DNA of 64,000 bases from positions 2,790,001-2,854,000 of the forward strand of contig NZ_JBFDTP010000002.1 in the NCBI RefSeq assembly GCF_040719375.1, written 5' to 3'. Shown here one piece after another: positions 17,579 through 26,215 of this stretch (the stretch's first letter is position 1; each line of letters starts with the position of its first letter). The DNA comes from Clostridium sp. AN503 (lineage in GTDB: Bacteria > Bacillota > Clostridia > Lachnospirales > Lachnospiraceae). Position numbers and translations under genes: made by a program. The notes beneath the pieces are model-generated. The model was not told where the DNA came from. It saw only the letters and a program-made list of their open reading frames with translations, and made no database searches.

Positions 17579-19606
17579 ATGAGAAAATTCCGACTATTGT
17601 TTGTTACACTCCTGATATCCAGTCTTCTTGCCCCGCAGGTCCTGGCAGAGACCAGCATACCGCCGGAGACGGAGGCGCCGGCTGCTTCGCCGGTCATTAC
17701 GGTCGGAGGTTCTGCCGGTGGCGGTTCCGGGCTCAGCACGGCCACGTCCGCGCCATCCACAGTCTATCCTGCCGGTTCCTATCATGCAGGCACTGACATC
17801 CCGTCCGGGGAATATGTGCTGCTTGCTAACAATACCGCCTCATACGGCATATACATTATTTATGAAAATGCTTCCGAGGACGCGGACTATGTAGATTACA
17901 ATACATTTGACTACAATGCCATTATCCGGCTTGAGGACGGGCAGGTTCTGTCCCTGAATAACTGTACTGCCAGCCCCTTAAGTGAAGTCCCGCAGATCGA
18001 TCACTATTACGGCAACATGTATAAGGTCGGATACCATATCCCGGCGGGCACTTATGAGCTGAAGTCTTTGGACAGTTCCTCCTACGGCATCGCCTATGTG
18101 CTCTCCTATCCCAGCGACAATTATGATGTGGTTGAGGACTACACCTATGTGGAGGGCACGGCAGCCATTACCGTAAAGGACGGACAATATCTGCAGCTCA
18201 GCGACTGTATCCTGTCAGGCACCGCATCCGCAGCCTCTGCCACTCCAAACCACAGCAGGACCACCAGCTCCTGGTATGATGAATGGAGCAGCGTGGCGGA
18301 ACAGGTGTCCGGGGATGAACAGCGCAGCTCTCTCATCACCGCTGGTTACCTGATACCGGGGCTTCCCACAAAGACCTCCACCCCGTCCACAGTCTATCAG
18401 CCGGGAACCTACCAGGGCGGAACCGATATTCCGGCAGGTGAATATGTCCTTCTCGGGAACGACCGCAATGCGGATGAGTACTCCTATTCCTCCGCCTGTA
18501 CTTATATGATTTCCACCGTCAGCACTCCGGAAGAACTGGATCAGATTTTGGATTATGGCTCCTTTTATTACAACACCATCATCCGGCTGGAAGAAGGCCA
18601 GTTCCTTACATATGATAACTGTACAGCCTCTCCCATTGACCAGGTTCCAAGCCTTGATTACCGGAGAGCCAGCCATTTTAAGGTTGGATACCATATTCCG
18701 GCAGGTACATATTATTTCAGATCCGATGGATATGGCATAGCTTACATCCTCTCTTCTCCGTCCCTGCAGTACAGAGACATTGTGGATTATGAGACCACGT
18801 CCAGTTATGGCCGCAGCACCATCTCCCTGACGGTCCAGGATGGACAATACCTGTTCCTTGCAGGATGTGAGTTCACAAACAGTGAAACAACCGCCGCATC
18901 ACCGGGGCCTGGAGGCGAAGCCACCGATTCCAGAACGGCTGCCTATATGGACTATTTAAAACAGTTATATGGCTATGAAGAAGAAGAGACCACCTCCCAG
19001 GTCATCACTGCCCCGGCGGAAGGCTGCGCGCTTTCAGCCACAACCTCTGTGCCGTCCACAGTTTACCCGGAAGGCTCTTACGAAGCCGGCACAGAAATAC
19101 CGGCAGGCGAATACATGCTGCTCTGCTCTGATTACTCAGACAGCGACTACACCTACGGCGGCGCTTATGTGATCTCAACTGCCAGGGAGGCCTCGGATTA
19201 CGACCAGATCATTGATTATAATTATTTCTCCTACAATGCCATTATCCGCATCGCAGAGGGGCAGTACCTCTACCTGGTCGACTGCACGGCCTCCCCGGTG
19301 GACGAGGTGCCGCAGCTGGATTACAGCAGAGGTGAGATGTACAAAGTTGGGCTTCAGCTGCCGGCAGGGACCTACCGCCTGAAAAGCAACGGCAGCAGTT
19401 ATTCCTATGGCCGTGCCTACATCCTCTCTGCACCGAGTGATAACTATGAGGATGTGGTGGAATCCTTTACGGTAAGTGATGACGCGAAGACGGTGGTCAC
19501 GGTCAAGAGCGGGCAATATCTGCAGCTTAAGAATTGTTTCGTCGCAGAGGCGGTTTCTTCTGACACCAGCTCTACCGGGCCGGCTTTTGCAGCGGGGAAG
19601 GATTGA
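17579..19606 (+). CDS. Secreted protein with three tandem 'DIPAGEY' modules
   Basis: Exported protein of 675 residues with a signal peptide (about 1-23, ending PQVLA). Three modules start near residues 54, 268 and 490. Each opens with PSTVYxxGxYxxGTDIPAGEYVLL and contains a second half with KVGYHIPAGTY. Each half closes with an acidic-GQYL segment and a Cys (NNCTASP-like in the first halves, LxxC in the second), so six related half-repeats are present. Ser/Thr/Pro/Ala-rich linkers join the modules. No sortase motif, C-terminal membrane helix or catalytic motif was seen. Similar short repeats occur in Clostridial lipoproteins of unknown function. It stands alone on the plus strand with GAGGGGGA before the ATG and its own terminator. 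A surface or adhesive role is only a guess. Confidence 0.85.
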   Translation: MRKFRLLFVTLLISSLLAPQVLAETSIPPETEAPAASPVITVGGSAGGGSGLSTATSAPSTVYPAGSYHAGTDIPSGEYVLLANNTASYGIYIIYENASEDADYVDYNTFDYNAIIRLEDGQVLSLNNCTASPLSEVPQIDHYYGNMYKVGYHIPAGTYELKSLDSSSYGIAYVLSYPSDNYDVVEDYTYVEGTAAITVKDGQYLQLSDCILSGTASAASATPNHSRTTSSWYDEWSSVAEQVSGDEQRSSLITAGYLIPGLPTKTSTPSTVYQPGTYQGGTDIPAGEYVLLGNDRNADEYSYSSACTYMISTVSTPEELDQILDYGSFYYNTIIRLEEGQFLTYDNCTASPIDQVPSLDYRRASHFKVGYHIPAGTYYFRSDGYGIAYILSSPSLQYRDIVDYETTSSYGRSTISLTVQDGQYLFLAGCEFTNSETTAASPGPGGEATDSRTAAYMDYLKQLYGYEEEETTSQVITAPAEGCALSATTSVPSTVYPEGSYEAGTEIPAGEYMLLCSDYSDSDYTYGGAYVISTAREASDYDQIIDYNYFSYNAIIRIAEGQYLYLVDCTASPVDEVPQLDYSRGEMYKVGLQLPAGTYRLKSNGSSYSYGRAYILSAPSDNYEDVVESFTVSDDAKTVVTVKSGQYLQLKNCFVAEAVSSDTSSTGPAFAAGKD

Positions 19607-19649
19607 TCACAGACACATCTTTAAGTATTCTTACATAAATATGTTTTTA

Positions 19650-19682
19650 GAGGCAGGTCGCTAAACAGCGCCTGCCTCTTTT
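19650..19682 (+). terminator. Intrinsic terminator after the repeat protein gene
   Basis: GAGGCAGG pairs with CCTGCCTC, with a further CGCT/AGCG stem inside and an AAAC loop, followed by TTTT. It lies 43 bases after the stop codon. Confidence 0.9.
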
Positions 19683-19782
19683 CATTACACAATCACTTCA
19701 GACTCTCACTTTTTCCAGACAGGCTGTCAAGCCTTATTTTCGCCAAAATCAGCCTGTTTTCGCCGATTTTATAGCATAAATA

Positions 19783-19820
19783 AAAAAGCCTAATTCTTTT
19801 TGCAAAGGATCAGACTTTTT
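19783..19820 (-). terminator. Intrinsic terminator downstream of efp
   Basis: On the minus strand AAAAAGTCTGATCC can pair with GAATTAGGCTTTTTT, allowing two G-U pairs and one mismatch, and ends in a T run. It lies about 60 bases past the efp stop. A separate perfect inverted repeat, AGTGATCCCA/TGGGATCACT, at 19822-19858 sits between the two and may fold in the same transcript. Confidence 0.65.
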
Positions 19821-19882
19821 CAGTGATCCCAAGAAGCCCTGTGCTCCCTGGGATCACTCATTTAATTCATATGAAATTCACA

Positions 19883-20440
19883 TCAAACTCTGGACAGATA
19901 CTCCCCAGTACGGGTATCGATCTTGATCTTGTCACCGTTGTCCACAAACAGCGGAACATAAACGGTAGCGCCGGTCTCAACGGTAGCCGGCTTGGTAGCG
20001 CCCTGAGCGGTATCGCCCTTGAAGCCCGGCTCGGTGTCGGTGATCTCCAGTTCTACAAATAACGGCGGCTCTACGGAAAATACTTTTCCATTGTAGGAGC
20101 ATACCTTTACAAGCTCATTCTCTTTTACGAACTTCAAAGCATCGCCGATGGTATCCTGGGACAGCGCCATCTGCTCGTAGTTGTCCATGTTCATGAAGTT
20201 GAACAGATCGCCGTCTGCATACAGATACTGCATATCTACACGGTCAATCCTTGCAGCCGGGAACTTCTCGGTCGGACGGAAAGTTCTCTCTACAACGCCG
20301 CCGGTCATTACGTTTTTAATCTTGGTTCTTACGAAAGCAGCGCCCTTACCCGGCTTTACATGCTGGAACTCTATGATCTGGTATACTGCACCCTCGATTT
20401 CCAGGGTAACGCCGTTTCTAAAATCACCTGCTGAAATCAT
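19883..20440 (-). CDS. efp: Translation elongation factor P
   Basis: EF-P, which rescues ribosomes stalled at polyproline, 185 residues with the usual three domains. The loop residue normally modified is the Lys in KPGKGAAF (about residue 32). The C-terminal domains contain VELEITDTEPG, GATKPATVETGA and VPLFVDNGDKIKIDTRTGEY, all typical. The ATG follows AAGGAGGAATATCAC. It is downstream of aroQ but has its own promoter in the 137-base gap. No EF-P modification enzyme is nearby. Confidence 0.97.
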   Translation of the reverse strand: MISAGDFRNGVTLEIEGAVYQIIEFQHVKPGKGAAFVRTKIKNVMTGGVVERTFRPTEKFPAARIDRVDMQYLYADGDLFNFMNMDNYEQMALSQDTIGDALKFVKENELVKVCSYNGKVFSVEPPLFVELEITDTEPGFKGDTAQGATKPATVETGATVYVPLFVDNGDKIKIDTRTGEYLSRV

Positions 20441-20539
20441 GTGATATTCCTCCTTGAATTTGCGTACTCGCTTTAATACGGTTGTTCTGAAGGACGGATC
20501 TCTTCCTAATATTACCGCCGTCCTGAACAGTTATGTTCT

Positions 20540-20568
20540 ATTTTATAATAAATGATACGTTTTTTCAA
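20540..20568 (-). promoter_or_regulatory. Promoter of efp
   Basis: On the minus strand, TTGAAA (20568-20563), 17 bases and TAAAAT (20545-20540). The transcript would start near 20533, about 90 bases before the efp ATG. Confidence 0.65.
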
Positions 20569-20577
20569 CTATTTTTT

Positions 20578-21015
20578 TCAGTTTGCATCCATTTGCGTCA
20601 GATAATCCATCGCCAGGGCATATCCGCGCAGCCCAAGCCCCACAACCTGACCGGTGCACACCGGCGCAGTCACGGAAACATGACGGAATTCCTCACGCTT
20701 GTGCACATTTGAAATATGTACCTCGATGACCGGCGCTTCGATGGACGCCAGCGCATCCCGCAGGGCGATGCTGTAGTGGGTAAATGCACCCGGATTGATA
20801 ATGATGCCCTCCACGCCGCTGTGGTAAGCCTCCTGGATCTTATCGATCAGACCGCCCTCGTAGTTGCTCTGGAATACCTCCAGATCATGCCCTTCGGCAG
20901 CTGCCTTGTCCTCAAGCATCTTTACCAGGTATGCATAGTCCTGCGTACCATAAATACCTTTCTCGCGTATCCCTAAAAAGTTTAAGTTCGGTCCATTTAA
21001 AACCAGTAGTTTCAT
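20578..21015 (-). CDS. aroQ: 3-dehydroquinate dehydratase, type II
   Basis: Type II dehydroquinase, third step of the shikimate pathway, 145 residues. It has the N-terminal signature LVLNGPNLNFLGIRE with the catalytic Tyr in GIYGTQDY, then NPGAFTHYSIALRDAL, the catalytic histidine segment IEVHISN and the Arg loop KREEFRH. The ATG follows AGGAATAAATT. It ends the aroE-aroK-aroQ run on the minus strand, 84 bases after aroK. Confidence 0.96.
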   Translation of the reverse strand: MKLLVLNGPNLNFLGIREKGIYGTQDYAYLVKMLEDKAAAEGHDLEVFQSNYEGGLIDKIQEAYHSGVEGIIINPGAFTHYSIALRDALASIEAPVIEVHISNVHKREEFRHVSVTAPVCTGQVVGLGLRGYALAMDYLTQMDAN

Positions 21016-21099
21016 AATTTATTCCTGCCTCCATTTTTTCTGTCATCCGCCCAGCCTGTTCTTCCCGTGCCGCCGTTACAGTCCCGCCGTTATTCCAGC

Positions 21100-21624
21100 T
21101 CATGTTGCCGCTCTGATCATCACCGACGCAATCTCTGCCGCGATCTCCTCCGGCGTCTTTCCGTCCACATCGATCACACGGTGGGCAGCAGCCTCATACA
21201 GCGGATTCCGGTATGCCAGCAGCTCCCGGACTTTCTGCTCCACATTCTCTCCCATAAGGAGCGGACGGGTCGTATCACCCTTCAGACGTGCAAGCACCGT
21301 CTCCGGCTGCACCCGAAGAAATACCACCGTTCCAAGCTGCCTCAAGATCACACGGTTCTGCTCCAGCAGCGGCAGGCCGCCGCCCACGGATATGACCGAC
21401 CGGTCCGTCTCTGCCAAAAGCTTTTCCAGCACCCTGGTCTCTGCCCGGCGGAATGCCGGTTCTCCCTGGGTGGCAAAAATGTCAGAAATGGACATGCCCG
21501 CCTCTATCTCGATCATCTGGTCCGTATCCAGCAAAGGACTGCCTGCTGCCGCCGCATATGCGCCGCCCACACGGGTCTTGCCCGCCCCCATAAAACCGAT
21601 CAGGATCACGTTCTGTTTCATCAC
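21100..21624 (-). CDS. aroK: Shikimate kinase
   Basis: Shikimate kinase of 174 residues that phosphorylates shikimate with ATP. The P-loop is GFMGAGKTRVGGAYA, followed by DTDQMIE (shikimate/Mg binding) and SVGGGLPLLEQN. An Arg-rich lid is in GDTTRPLL. Its first codons overlap the aroE stop by four bases (ATGA), so the two are translationally coupled. Confidence 0.95.
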   Translation of the reverse strand: MMKQNVILIGFMGAGKTRVGGAYAAAAGSPLLDTDQMIEIEAGMSISDIFATQGEPAFRRAETRVLEKLLAETDRSVISVGGGLPLLEQNRVILRQLGTVVFLRVQPETVLARLKGDTTRPLLMGENVEQKVRELLAYRNPLYEAAAHRVIDVDGKTPEEIAAEIASVMIRAAT

Positions 21625-22496
21625 GCATCCCCTCCCAGAAACCGGGACAGAAGCTCCCGCGCTCCGTCGATCACAGGCTCCGGTATCTTTACCTCAGGAT
21701 ACCACATTTCATAAGCTGCAATCCCCTGATATAAAAGCATGTCCAGCCCGTTGCTGGTCCTGGCTCCTGCAGCCGCTGCAAGCTTCATGAACTTCGTCTC
21801 CACAGGCGTATAGATCACGTCAAACGCCGCGCCCAACTTCTCATAAAACTCCGGCTCTGTGACCGGCGCAGCTTCCACATCCGGATGCATCCCCACACTG
21901 GTGGTCTGTACGGCCAGGCAGTCTTTCTCCGGGATGGAACGCCACTCTGAAAGCGCCAGCGGCACAAGAAGCTCCCTGCCGAACCGCCCATTGATATCAT
22001 CCGACAGAGCACGCGCCTTATCCACACTCCGGTTGAGCACATAGACCCGGGCCGCGCCTTCCTTCGCCAGTACATAGGCTGCCGCCTTCGCAGCGCCGCC
22101 TGCTCCCAGAAGGATGCATGTCTCATCCTGTATCTCCATACCAGCTTCCGTCATGGCCCGGAAAAGCCCTGCTGCATCCGTATTATATCCTTTATAGCCC
22201 AGTTCATCCCGCACCAGGGTATTGACCGCACCGATCGCCTCCGCAGCCTCATCGATGCCGCACAGATGCTCCATGACTGCCTGCTTGTGAGGGATCGTCA
22301 CATTGACGCCGGTCACGTTTAAGGCATACGCGCCTCTCACCGCAGCGCCCACCTGTCCAGGCTGTACCTTAAACGGCACATAGGTCATATCCACGCCGAT
22401 CTGCTCCGAATAGTAGTTGTGCATCATCGGGGACATGGAGTGCTCGATCGGGCATCCCATCACCCCGCATACCATAGTCTTTCCGCTTGTCTTCAT
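21621..22496 (-). CDS. aroE: Shikimate dehydrogenase
   Basis: NADP-dependent reduction of 3-dehydroshikimate to shikimate, 291 residues. The N-terminal substrate domain has GCPIEHSMSPMMHN and the catalytic Lys in NVTIPHKQAVM. The Rossmann domain has GAGGAAKAAAYVL and the NR of VYVLNRSVDKA. The C-terminus keeps NGLDMLLYQG. It overlaps the upstream HAD gene by four bases and aroK by four bases, forming a tight operon. Confidence 0.96.
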   Translation of the reverse strand: MKTSGKTMVCGVMGCPIEHSMSPMMHNYYSEQIGVDMTYVPFKVQPGQVGAAVRGAYALNVTGVNVTIPHKQAVMEHLCGIDEAAEAIGAVNTLVRDELGYKGYNTDAAGLFRAMTEAGMEIQDETCILLGAGGAAKAAAYVLAKEGAARVYVLNRSVDKARALSDDINGRFGRELLVPLALSEWRSIPEKDCLAVQTTSVGMHPDVEAAPVTEPEFYEKLGAAFDVIYTPVETKFMKLAAAAGARTSNGLDMLLYQGIAAYEMWYPEVKIPEPVIDGARELLSRFLGGDA

Positions 22497-23008
22497 TGGT
22501 CAGTCTCTTTTCTCAGTTTCTTTTTATATAGATACAGCACAGGAGCTTCCAGGTAACGCTTCAGAACGATCTGGATCTCCTCCTTTGGATCAATGGGTTT
22601 CACCAGGATTCCATAGATCCCGCACCGGTTTGCGCCGTACACATCCGTGAACAGCTGGTCTCCCACAAACAGGGTCGTATCCCTGTCGGTCCCCATGATC
22701 TCCATGGCCTTTAGATAATTCCTGATCCCCGGTTTGCCCGCCTTGTGGATATAGGGTGAGTTTACCTTCTCTGCAAAAGACGCCACCCGCGGTTCCTTAT
22801 TGTTTGATAAAAGGCAGGTCCTGATCCCCAGCCTGTGAAGCCGCTCAAACAGAACAAGCGCCCGCTTGTCCGCCGGCGCTCCGTGAGGAACCAGAGTATT
22901 GTCAATATCGAAGATCACCCCGCGGATGCCCCTTTCCTGCCACTGCTCCCAGGGTATCGCATCTGTACTGTCCAGCCACTCCTTCGGGTAAAATTGTTCT
23001 AGTATCAA
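22493..23008 (-). CDS. YqeG-family HAD-superfamily phosphatase
   Basis: Cytoplasmic HAD IIIA phosphatase of 171 residues. Motif I is VIFDIDNTLVPHG, motif II LLSNNKE, the Lys is in HKAGKPG, and motif III is FVGDQLFTDVYGAN. It matches the YqeG family, normally found beside aroE and GTPase genes in Firmicutes. It overlaps aroE by four bases and follows nrdR by 24 bases. The physiological substrate is unknown; phosphatidylglycerophosphate has been proposed for distant relatives. Confidence 0.9.
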   Translation of the reverse strand: MILEQFYPKEWLDSTDAIPWEQWQERGIRGVIFDIDNTLVPHGAPADKRALVLFERLHRLGIRTCLLSNNKEPRVASFAEKVNSPYIHKAGKPGIRNYLKAMEIMGTDRDTTLFVGDQLFTDVYGANRCGIYGILVKPIDPKEEIQIVLKRYLEAPVLYLYKKKLRKETDQ

Positions 23009-23032
23009 TGCCGGTCTCTCCTTCTATAAATG

Positions 23033-23488
23033 TCACTTATTCTTCAGCAGCTTGCCCAGCTCTTCCATAAACGTATTCACATCCTTGAACTCCCGGTATA
23101 CGGATGCGAAACGTACATAAGCAACCTCATCCATCTGCTTGAGCCTGCGCATCACCAGCTCACCGATGGCGGAAGTCTCCACTTCCTTCTCCTCCATATT
23201 GAAGATCTGGTTCTCGATCTCGTCGATCATGGAATTGATCTGCTGTGTGGATACGGGACGCTTGTGGCAGGAGTGGATGATCCCCGCCTCGATCTTGGAG
23301 CGGTCGTAAGCCTCCCTGGAACGGTCCTTCTTGATCACCATAAGCGGCATGGTCTCTAATTTTTCATAAGTTGTAAAGCGCTTCCCACAGGTCTCGCACT
23401 GACGGCGGCGCCGGATAGAGCTGTTGTCATCTGCCGGCCTGGAATCGATTACCTTCGTATCTGCTGCGTTGCAATATGGACATTTCAA
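23033..23488 (-). CDS. nrdR: Transcriptional repressor NrdR
   Basis: Zinc-ribbon/ATP-cone repressor of ribonucleotide reductase genes, 151 residues. The N-terminal zinc ribbon reads CPYC...CETCGKRF, preceded by DSRPADDNSSIRRRR. The ATP-cone domain begins VIKKDRSREAYDRSKIEAGI. NrdR-YqeG-AroE order is compact, and no nrd genes lie in the window, so it acts in trans. Confidence 0.96.
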   Translation of the reverse strand: MKCPYCNAADTKVIDSRPADDNSSIRRRRQCETCGKRFTTYEKLETMPLMVIKKDRSREAYDRSKIEAGIIHSCHKRPVSTQQINSMIDEIENQIFNMEEKEVETSAIGELVMRRLKQMDEVAYVRFASVYREFKDVNTFMEELGKLLKNK

Positions 23489-23678
23489 CTTTTTTTCCTC
23501 CTGGTTTTCAACCCCTTGATTTGGTTTTACGTCAATGTTTTACGTCAACTTACATTACGTCTATTTTACATTACCTGCCAAATATGCGCAAGCTGTTTTT
23601 CAGCCGGGGATGACGTGTTGGGATATCATATGGATTGCCGTGCCGGCGGCAGCCGCCATAAACTGCGGTCATAACTGG

Positions 23679-23915
23679 CTAATCATACTTACAGGCTTTC
23701 TCCACATCCTTGAGCTTCTTGATCTCCACCAGGATGATATCGTCCCCGATCTGTTTCACGTCGCAGAAGGAGATCACATACTCCTTTTCCCGTCCAAATA
23801 TCCCGCAAAGGCACCCTGGCCCTGGTACGATCAGATGGGTGATACATCCGGTACACGGGTCAAATTCCACATCTCCCACATACCCCAGCCGTTTGCAGTC
23901 GCAGATATTGATCAC
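23679..23915 (-). CDS. YlmC/YmxH-type PRC-barrel protein with frame-broken N-terminus
   Basis: Small PRC-barrel protein; YlmC/YmxH relatives are Firmicute proteins linked to sporulation. It reads CKRLGYVGDVEFDPCTG, then EYVISFCDVKQIGDDIILVE. As it stands, translation would begin at GTG 23915, which has no ribosome site. Upstream, ATG 23944 has AGGTG six bases before it and gives MRIFDLKKK, the start expected for this family. A run of nine A (23919-23927 on this strand) puts it out of frame; ten A would join them. This may be a homopolymer sequencing error or transcriptional slippage. The ATG also lies inside a long hairpin listed separately. Confidence 0.8.
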   Translation of the reverse strand: MINICDCKRLGYVGDVEFDPCTGCITHLIVPGPGCLCGIFGREKEYVISFCDVKQIGDDIILVEIKKLKDVEKACKYD

Positions 23916-23932
23916 TTCTTTTTTTTTAAATC

Positions 23933-23989
23933 AAAAATACGCATAGTCTACACCTGATTTCTCCCTTAGTGTATTCTATGCGTATTTTT
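23933..23989. terminator. Long hairpin / bidirectional terminator overlapping the ylmC start
   Basis: Perfect 14-base inverted repeat AAAAATACGCATAG (23933-23946) and CTATGCGTATTTTT (23976-23989), with an inner TACAC/GTGTA stem (23949-23953 with 23969-23973). Both strands end in T runs. On the minus strand it lies 33 bases after the DUF975 gene and would end the metNIQ transcript. Its 3' arm contains the probable ylmC ATG (23942-23944) and its inner stem holds the ribosome site, so it could also block ylmC translation. Confidence 0.75.
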
Positions 23990-24021
23990 CTGTTTTGTCC
24001 GTCCGGACCCTGAATTCCGTT

Positions 24022-24804
24022 TTATATGGGATATTCCGGAACTCCGGGCAATCCCTGCGTCTGATAAACCGGAGGATACTTTTCGTCCTTTATGGTCAGA
24101 TAGAACCGTATATTGGTACAGACCAGATAGGGTGCGATCCAGATATAACCGATCCCAAACGTCAGATATCCCAATATAAAGATCCCGAAAAAGCTGAATT
24201 CCAGCCGGATCATCCGCCAGATATTCCCCTGCATCAGGTCTTTGCTGAACCGCATGGCTTCCATCACCCGAAGCTGAGGATCTTCAACCAATGCAGGCAG
24301 GGCCATAGCATAACGGCACAGGACGGCGATCGGCACCACCAGCATCAGGGGATATCCCACCAGGAAGCCTGCGCCGATATGCCTGCCGACAGAGAACAAT
24401 ATCCACAACAGCAGTCCCGGCAGACAGGACAGGATACTGTAAAGTGTCAAAAGGGACATAAGACCCAGATACCGTGGGAAATGATTCTTCACTGCAAAGA
24501 ACAGGTCGCCTATCTCGCACTCCTCCCCCACAGCGATCCGGTAGCAGAGCCTAACATAGCCTACCATCAATATCAGAGAAAGGACCATATATACGATCAT
24601 CATCGCCAACGTCATATAGACCATGACAGCCAGTCCCGTATTGTTTGGGCCTGCCAGCAGCCCCAATATAAACAAGACAATAAAAAACGGGATCATCAGC
24701 AAAAAACCAACCAGATACATCACCAGGACCGCACCGGAAGCATTTCCGTAATTGCCCTGGAGCGCTTTTCTCGCCTCCAGCTTAAGTTCAGCAGCAGTCT
24801 TCAT
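24022..24804 (-). CDS. DUF975 family membrane protein
   Basis: Polytopic membrane protein of 260 residues with about six hydrophobic segments. It opens with the DUF975-typical soluble start LKLEARKALQGNYG and has a conserved C-terminal part (MRFSKDLMQGNIWRMIRLEFSF). Function is unknown for the family. Its ATG overlaps the stop of the preceding small membrane gene (ATGA), so it belongs to the tail of the metNIQ transcript. A link to methionine uptake is suggested only by position. Confidence 0.85.
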   Translation of the reverse strand: MKTAAELKLEARKALQGNYGNASGAVLVMYLVGFLLMIPFFIVLFILGLLAGPNNTGLAVMVYMTLAMMIVYMVLSLILMVGYVRLCYRIAVGEECEIGDLFFAVKNHFPRYLGLMSLLTLYSILSCLPGLLLWILFSVGRHIGAGFLVGYPLMLVVPIAVLCRYAMALPALVEDPQLRVMEAMRFSKDLMQGNIWRMIRLEFSFFGIFILGYLTFGIGYIWIAPYLVCTNIRFYLTIKDEKYPPVYQTQGLPGVPEYPI

Positions 24805-25238
24805 CAGAACCCACCTCCCATCGGAATCCGCTGGAATATGGCCAGGATATTGTCCAGATCCAGGTCCGGCCGGGTCACGTCCGGGATCGCCGGAAGGTTC
24901 TGGATCGGGTTTGACCCGAAGCGGCTATCACTGTAAAGTCCCAAAGCTATTAAACCGCCCCAGAATGCCGCGCACAGCACCAGCCCGGCAATGGACAGCG
25001 CCAGCCCGGCCTTTGCCTGACCGCGCATACGCTCCTCTGTCCTGGACAGCAGCGCAAACAGGATGCCCAGCCCGCCAAAAATAAAACTGCCATAATAACA
25101 GCAGCAGGTCACTACCGCCAGGATCCCCATAACAAGCGAAGCAGTCGCCATGTTATTTGGCGGCTGCTTCTGCCCGGATGGGACCGGCCCGGATGTCTGG
25201 TTTTCCTGCTGCAAGGTACTTTCCATTTGATAATCCAT
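24804..25238 (-). CDS. DUF4190-type small membrane protein
   Basis: Protein of 144 residues with a polar, Gln/Pro-rich N-terminal tail (about 1-28) and two to three hydrophobic segments (about 30-65 and 75-105). The DUF4190-like features are MATASLVMGILAVVTCCCY followed by GQAKAGLALSIAGLVL. The C-terminal tail is acidic and Pro-rich. AGAGGAGA precedes the ATG. It follows metQ by 29 bases and overlaps the DUF975 gene by one base. No function is assigned. Confidence 0.8.
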   Translation of the reverse strand: MDYQMESTLQQENQTSGPVPSGQKQPPNNMATASLVMGILAVVTCCCYYGSFIFGGLGILFALLSRTEERMRGQAKAGLALSIAGLVLCAAFWGGLIALGLYSDSRFGSNPIQNLPAIPDVTRPDLDLDNILAIFQRIPMGGGF

Positions 25239-25267
25239 ACCAGTCTCCTCTGTAAAATCCTTAATGC

Positions 25268-26164
25268 TTAGAATAACGGAACAACTGCTCCCTCGTAGGT
25301 GCTCTCAATAAATGCTTTCGCATCCTCGCTGGTCAAAGCTTCCACAAGAGCCTTGACAGCCTCATCATTTTCCTTGCCTTCCTGTACTGCCACGATATTG
25401 CCGTAGGTCACCGCAGCCTCAGAATCAGAAGCCTCAACCGCCAGCGCGTCAGACACCTTTAAGCCTGCTTCGATGGCATAGTTTCCGTTTACCACTGCAA
25501 TATCCACATCCTGCAGAGAACGCGGAACCTGTGCCGCCTCGATCTCCAGGATGTCCAGGTTCTTCGGATTCTCCACCACATCCGTCTTGGTCGCATTTAA
25601 GCCAACGCCCTCAGTCAGCTTGATCAGGCCCTGTGCTTCCAGCAGCAGCAGCGCTCTCGCCTCGTTGGTCGCGTCGTTGGGAACCGCCACTTTTGCACCG
25701 TCAGCCAGGGCATCCAGGGAAGCGGTCTTACCTGCATAGATTCCGAACGGCTCATAGTGGATCGCGCCCGCGCTCACCAGCTTGGTCCCGTTCTGCTCAT
25801 TGAACTGCTCTAAATACGGAAGATGCTGAAAATAGTTCGCATCCAGATCCCCACTGTTCAGCGCCAGGTTCGGCTGTACATAATCGGTGTATTCCTTGAT
25901 CACAAGCTTGTAGCCTTTTTCCTCCAGAGCCTTGGAAGCTGCTTCCAGGATCTCTGCGTGGGGAGCCGGGCTGGCGCCCACCAGGAGTTCCTTTAACTCA
26001 GCCGGAGCTTCCGCTGCCGTTTCACCGGTCTCTGCCGCGCTCTCTCCTGCCTTTGCAGTTGCCGCCTCAGTTGCTGCCGCTGTAGTCTCCGCCGGTTTGC
26101 TTCCTCCGCATGCGGTCAGTGTAGCCGCCAATACTGCTGCTGTGATGATGATTGATTTTTTCAT
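25268..26164 (-). CDS. metQ: Methionine-binding lipoprotein MetQ
   Basis: Extracellular solute-binding lipoprotein of the NlpA/MetQ family, 298 residues. The lipobox is ATLTACGG, followed by an Ala/Thr/Glu-rich linker (about 20-60). The family core has VGASPAPHAEIL, then SGDLDANYFQHLPYLE, IAVPNDATNEARALLLL and the C-terminal VKALVEALTSEDAKAFIE. It feeds methionine to MetNI encoded upstream in the same direction. A 119-base spacer with a hairpin separates it from metI. Confidence 0.96.
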   Translation of the reverse strand: MKKSIIITAAVLAATLTACGGSKPAETTAAATEAATAKAGESAAETGETAAEAPAELKELLVGASPAPHAEILEAASKALEEKGYKLVIKEYTDYVQPNLALNSGDLDANYFQHLPYLEQFNEQNGTKLVSAGAIHYEPFGIYAGKTASLDALADGAKVAVPNDATNEARALLLLEAQGLIKLTEGVGLNATKTDVVENPKNLDILEIEAAQVPRSLQDVDIAVVNGNYAIEAGLKVSDALAVEASDSEAAVTYGNIVAVQEGKENDEAVKALVEALTSEDAKAFIESTYEGAVVPLF

Positions 26165-26215
26165 AATGATTCCTCCTCTTTCCTGAAAAAAATTTGATTT
26201 ATACGGCTTTTCGCC

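Noticed and set aside
23995..24936. Long plus-strand reading frame (313 codons)
   Set aside because: Fully antisense to the DUF975 gene and the following membrane gene; His/Gln-rich composition typical of reverse-frame reading of hydrophobic codons, no ribosome site.
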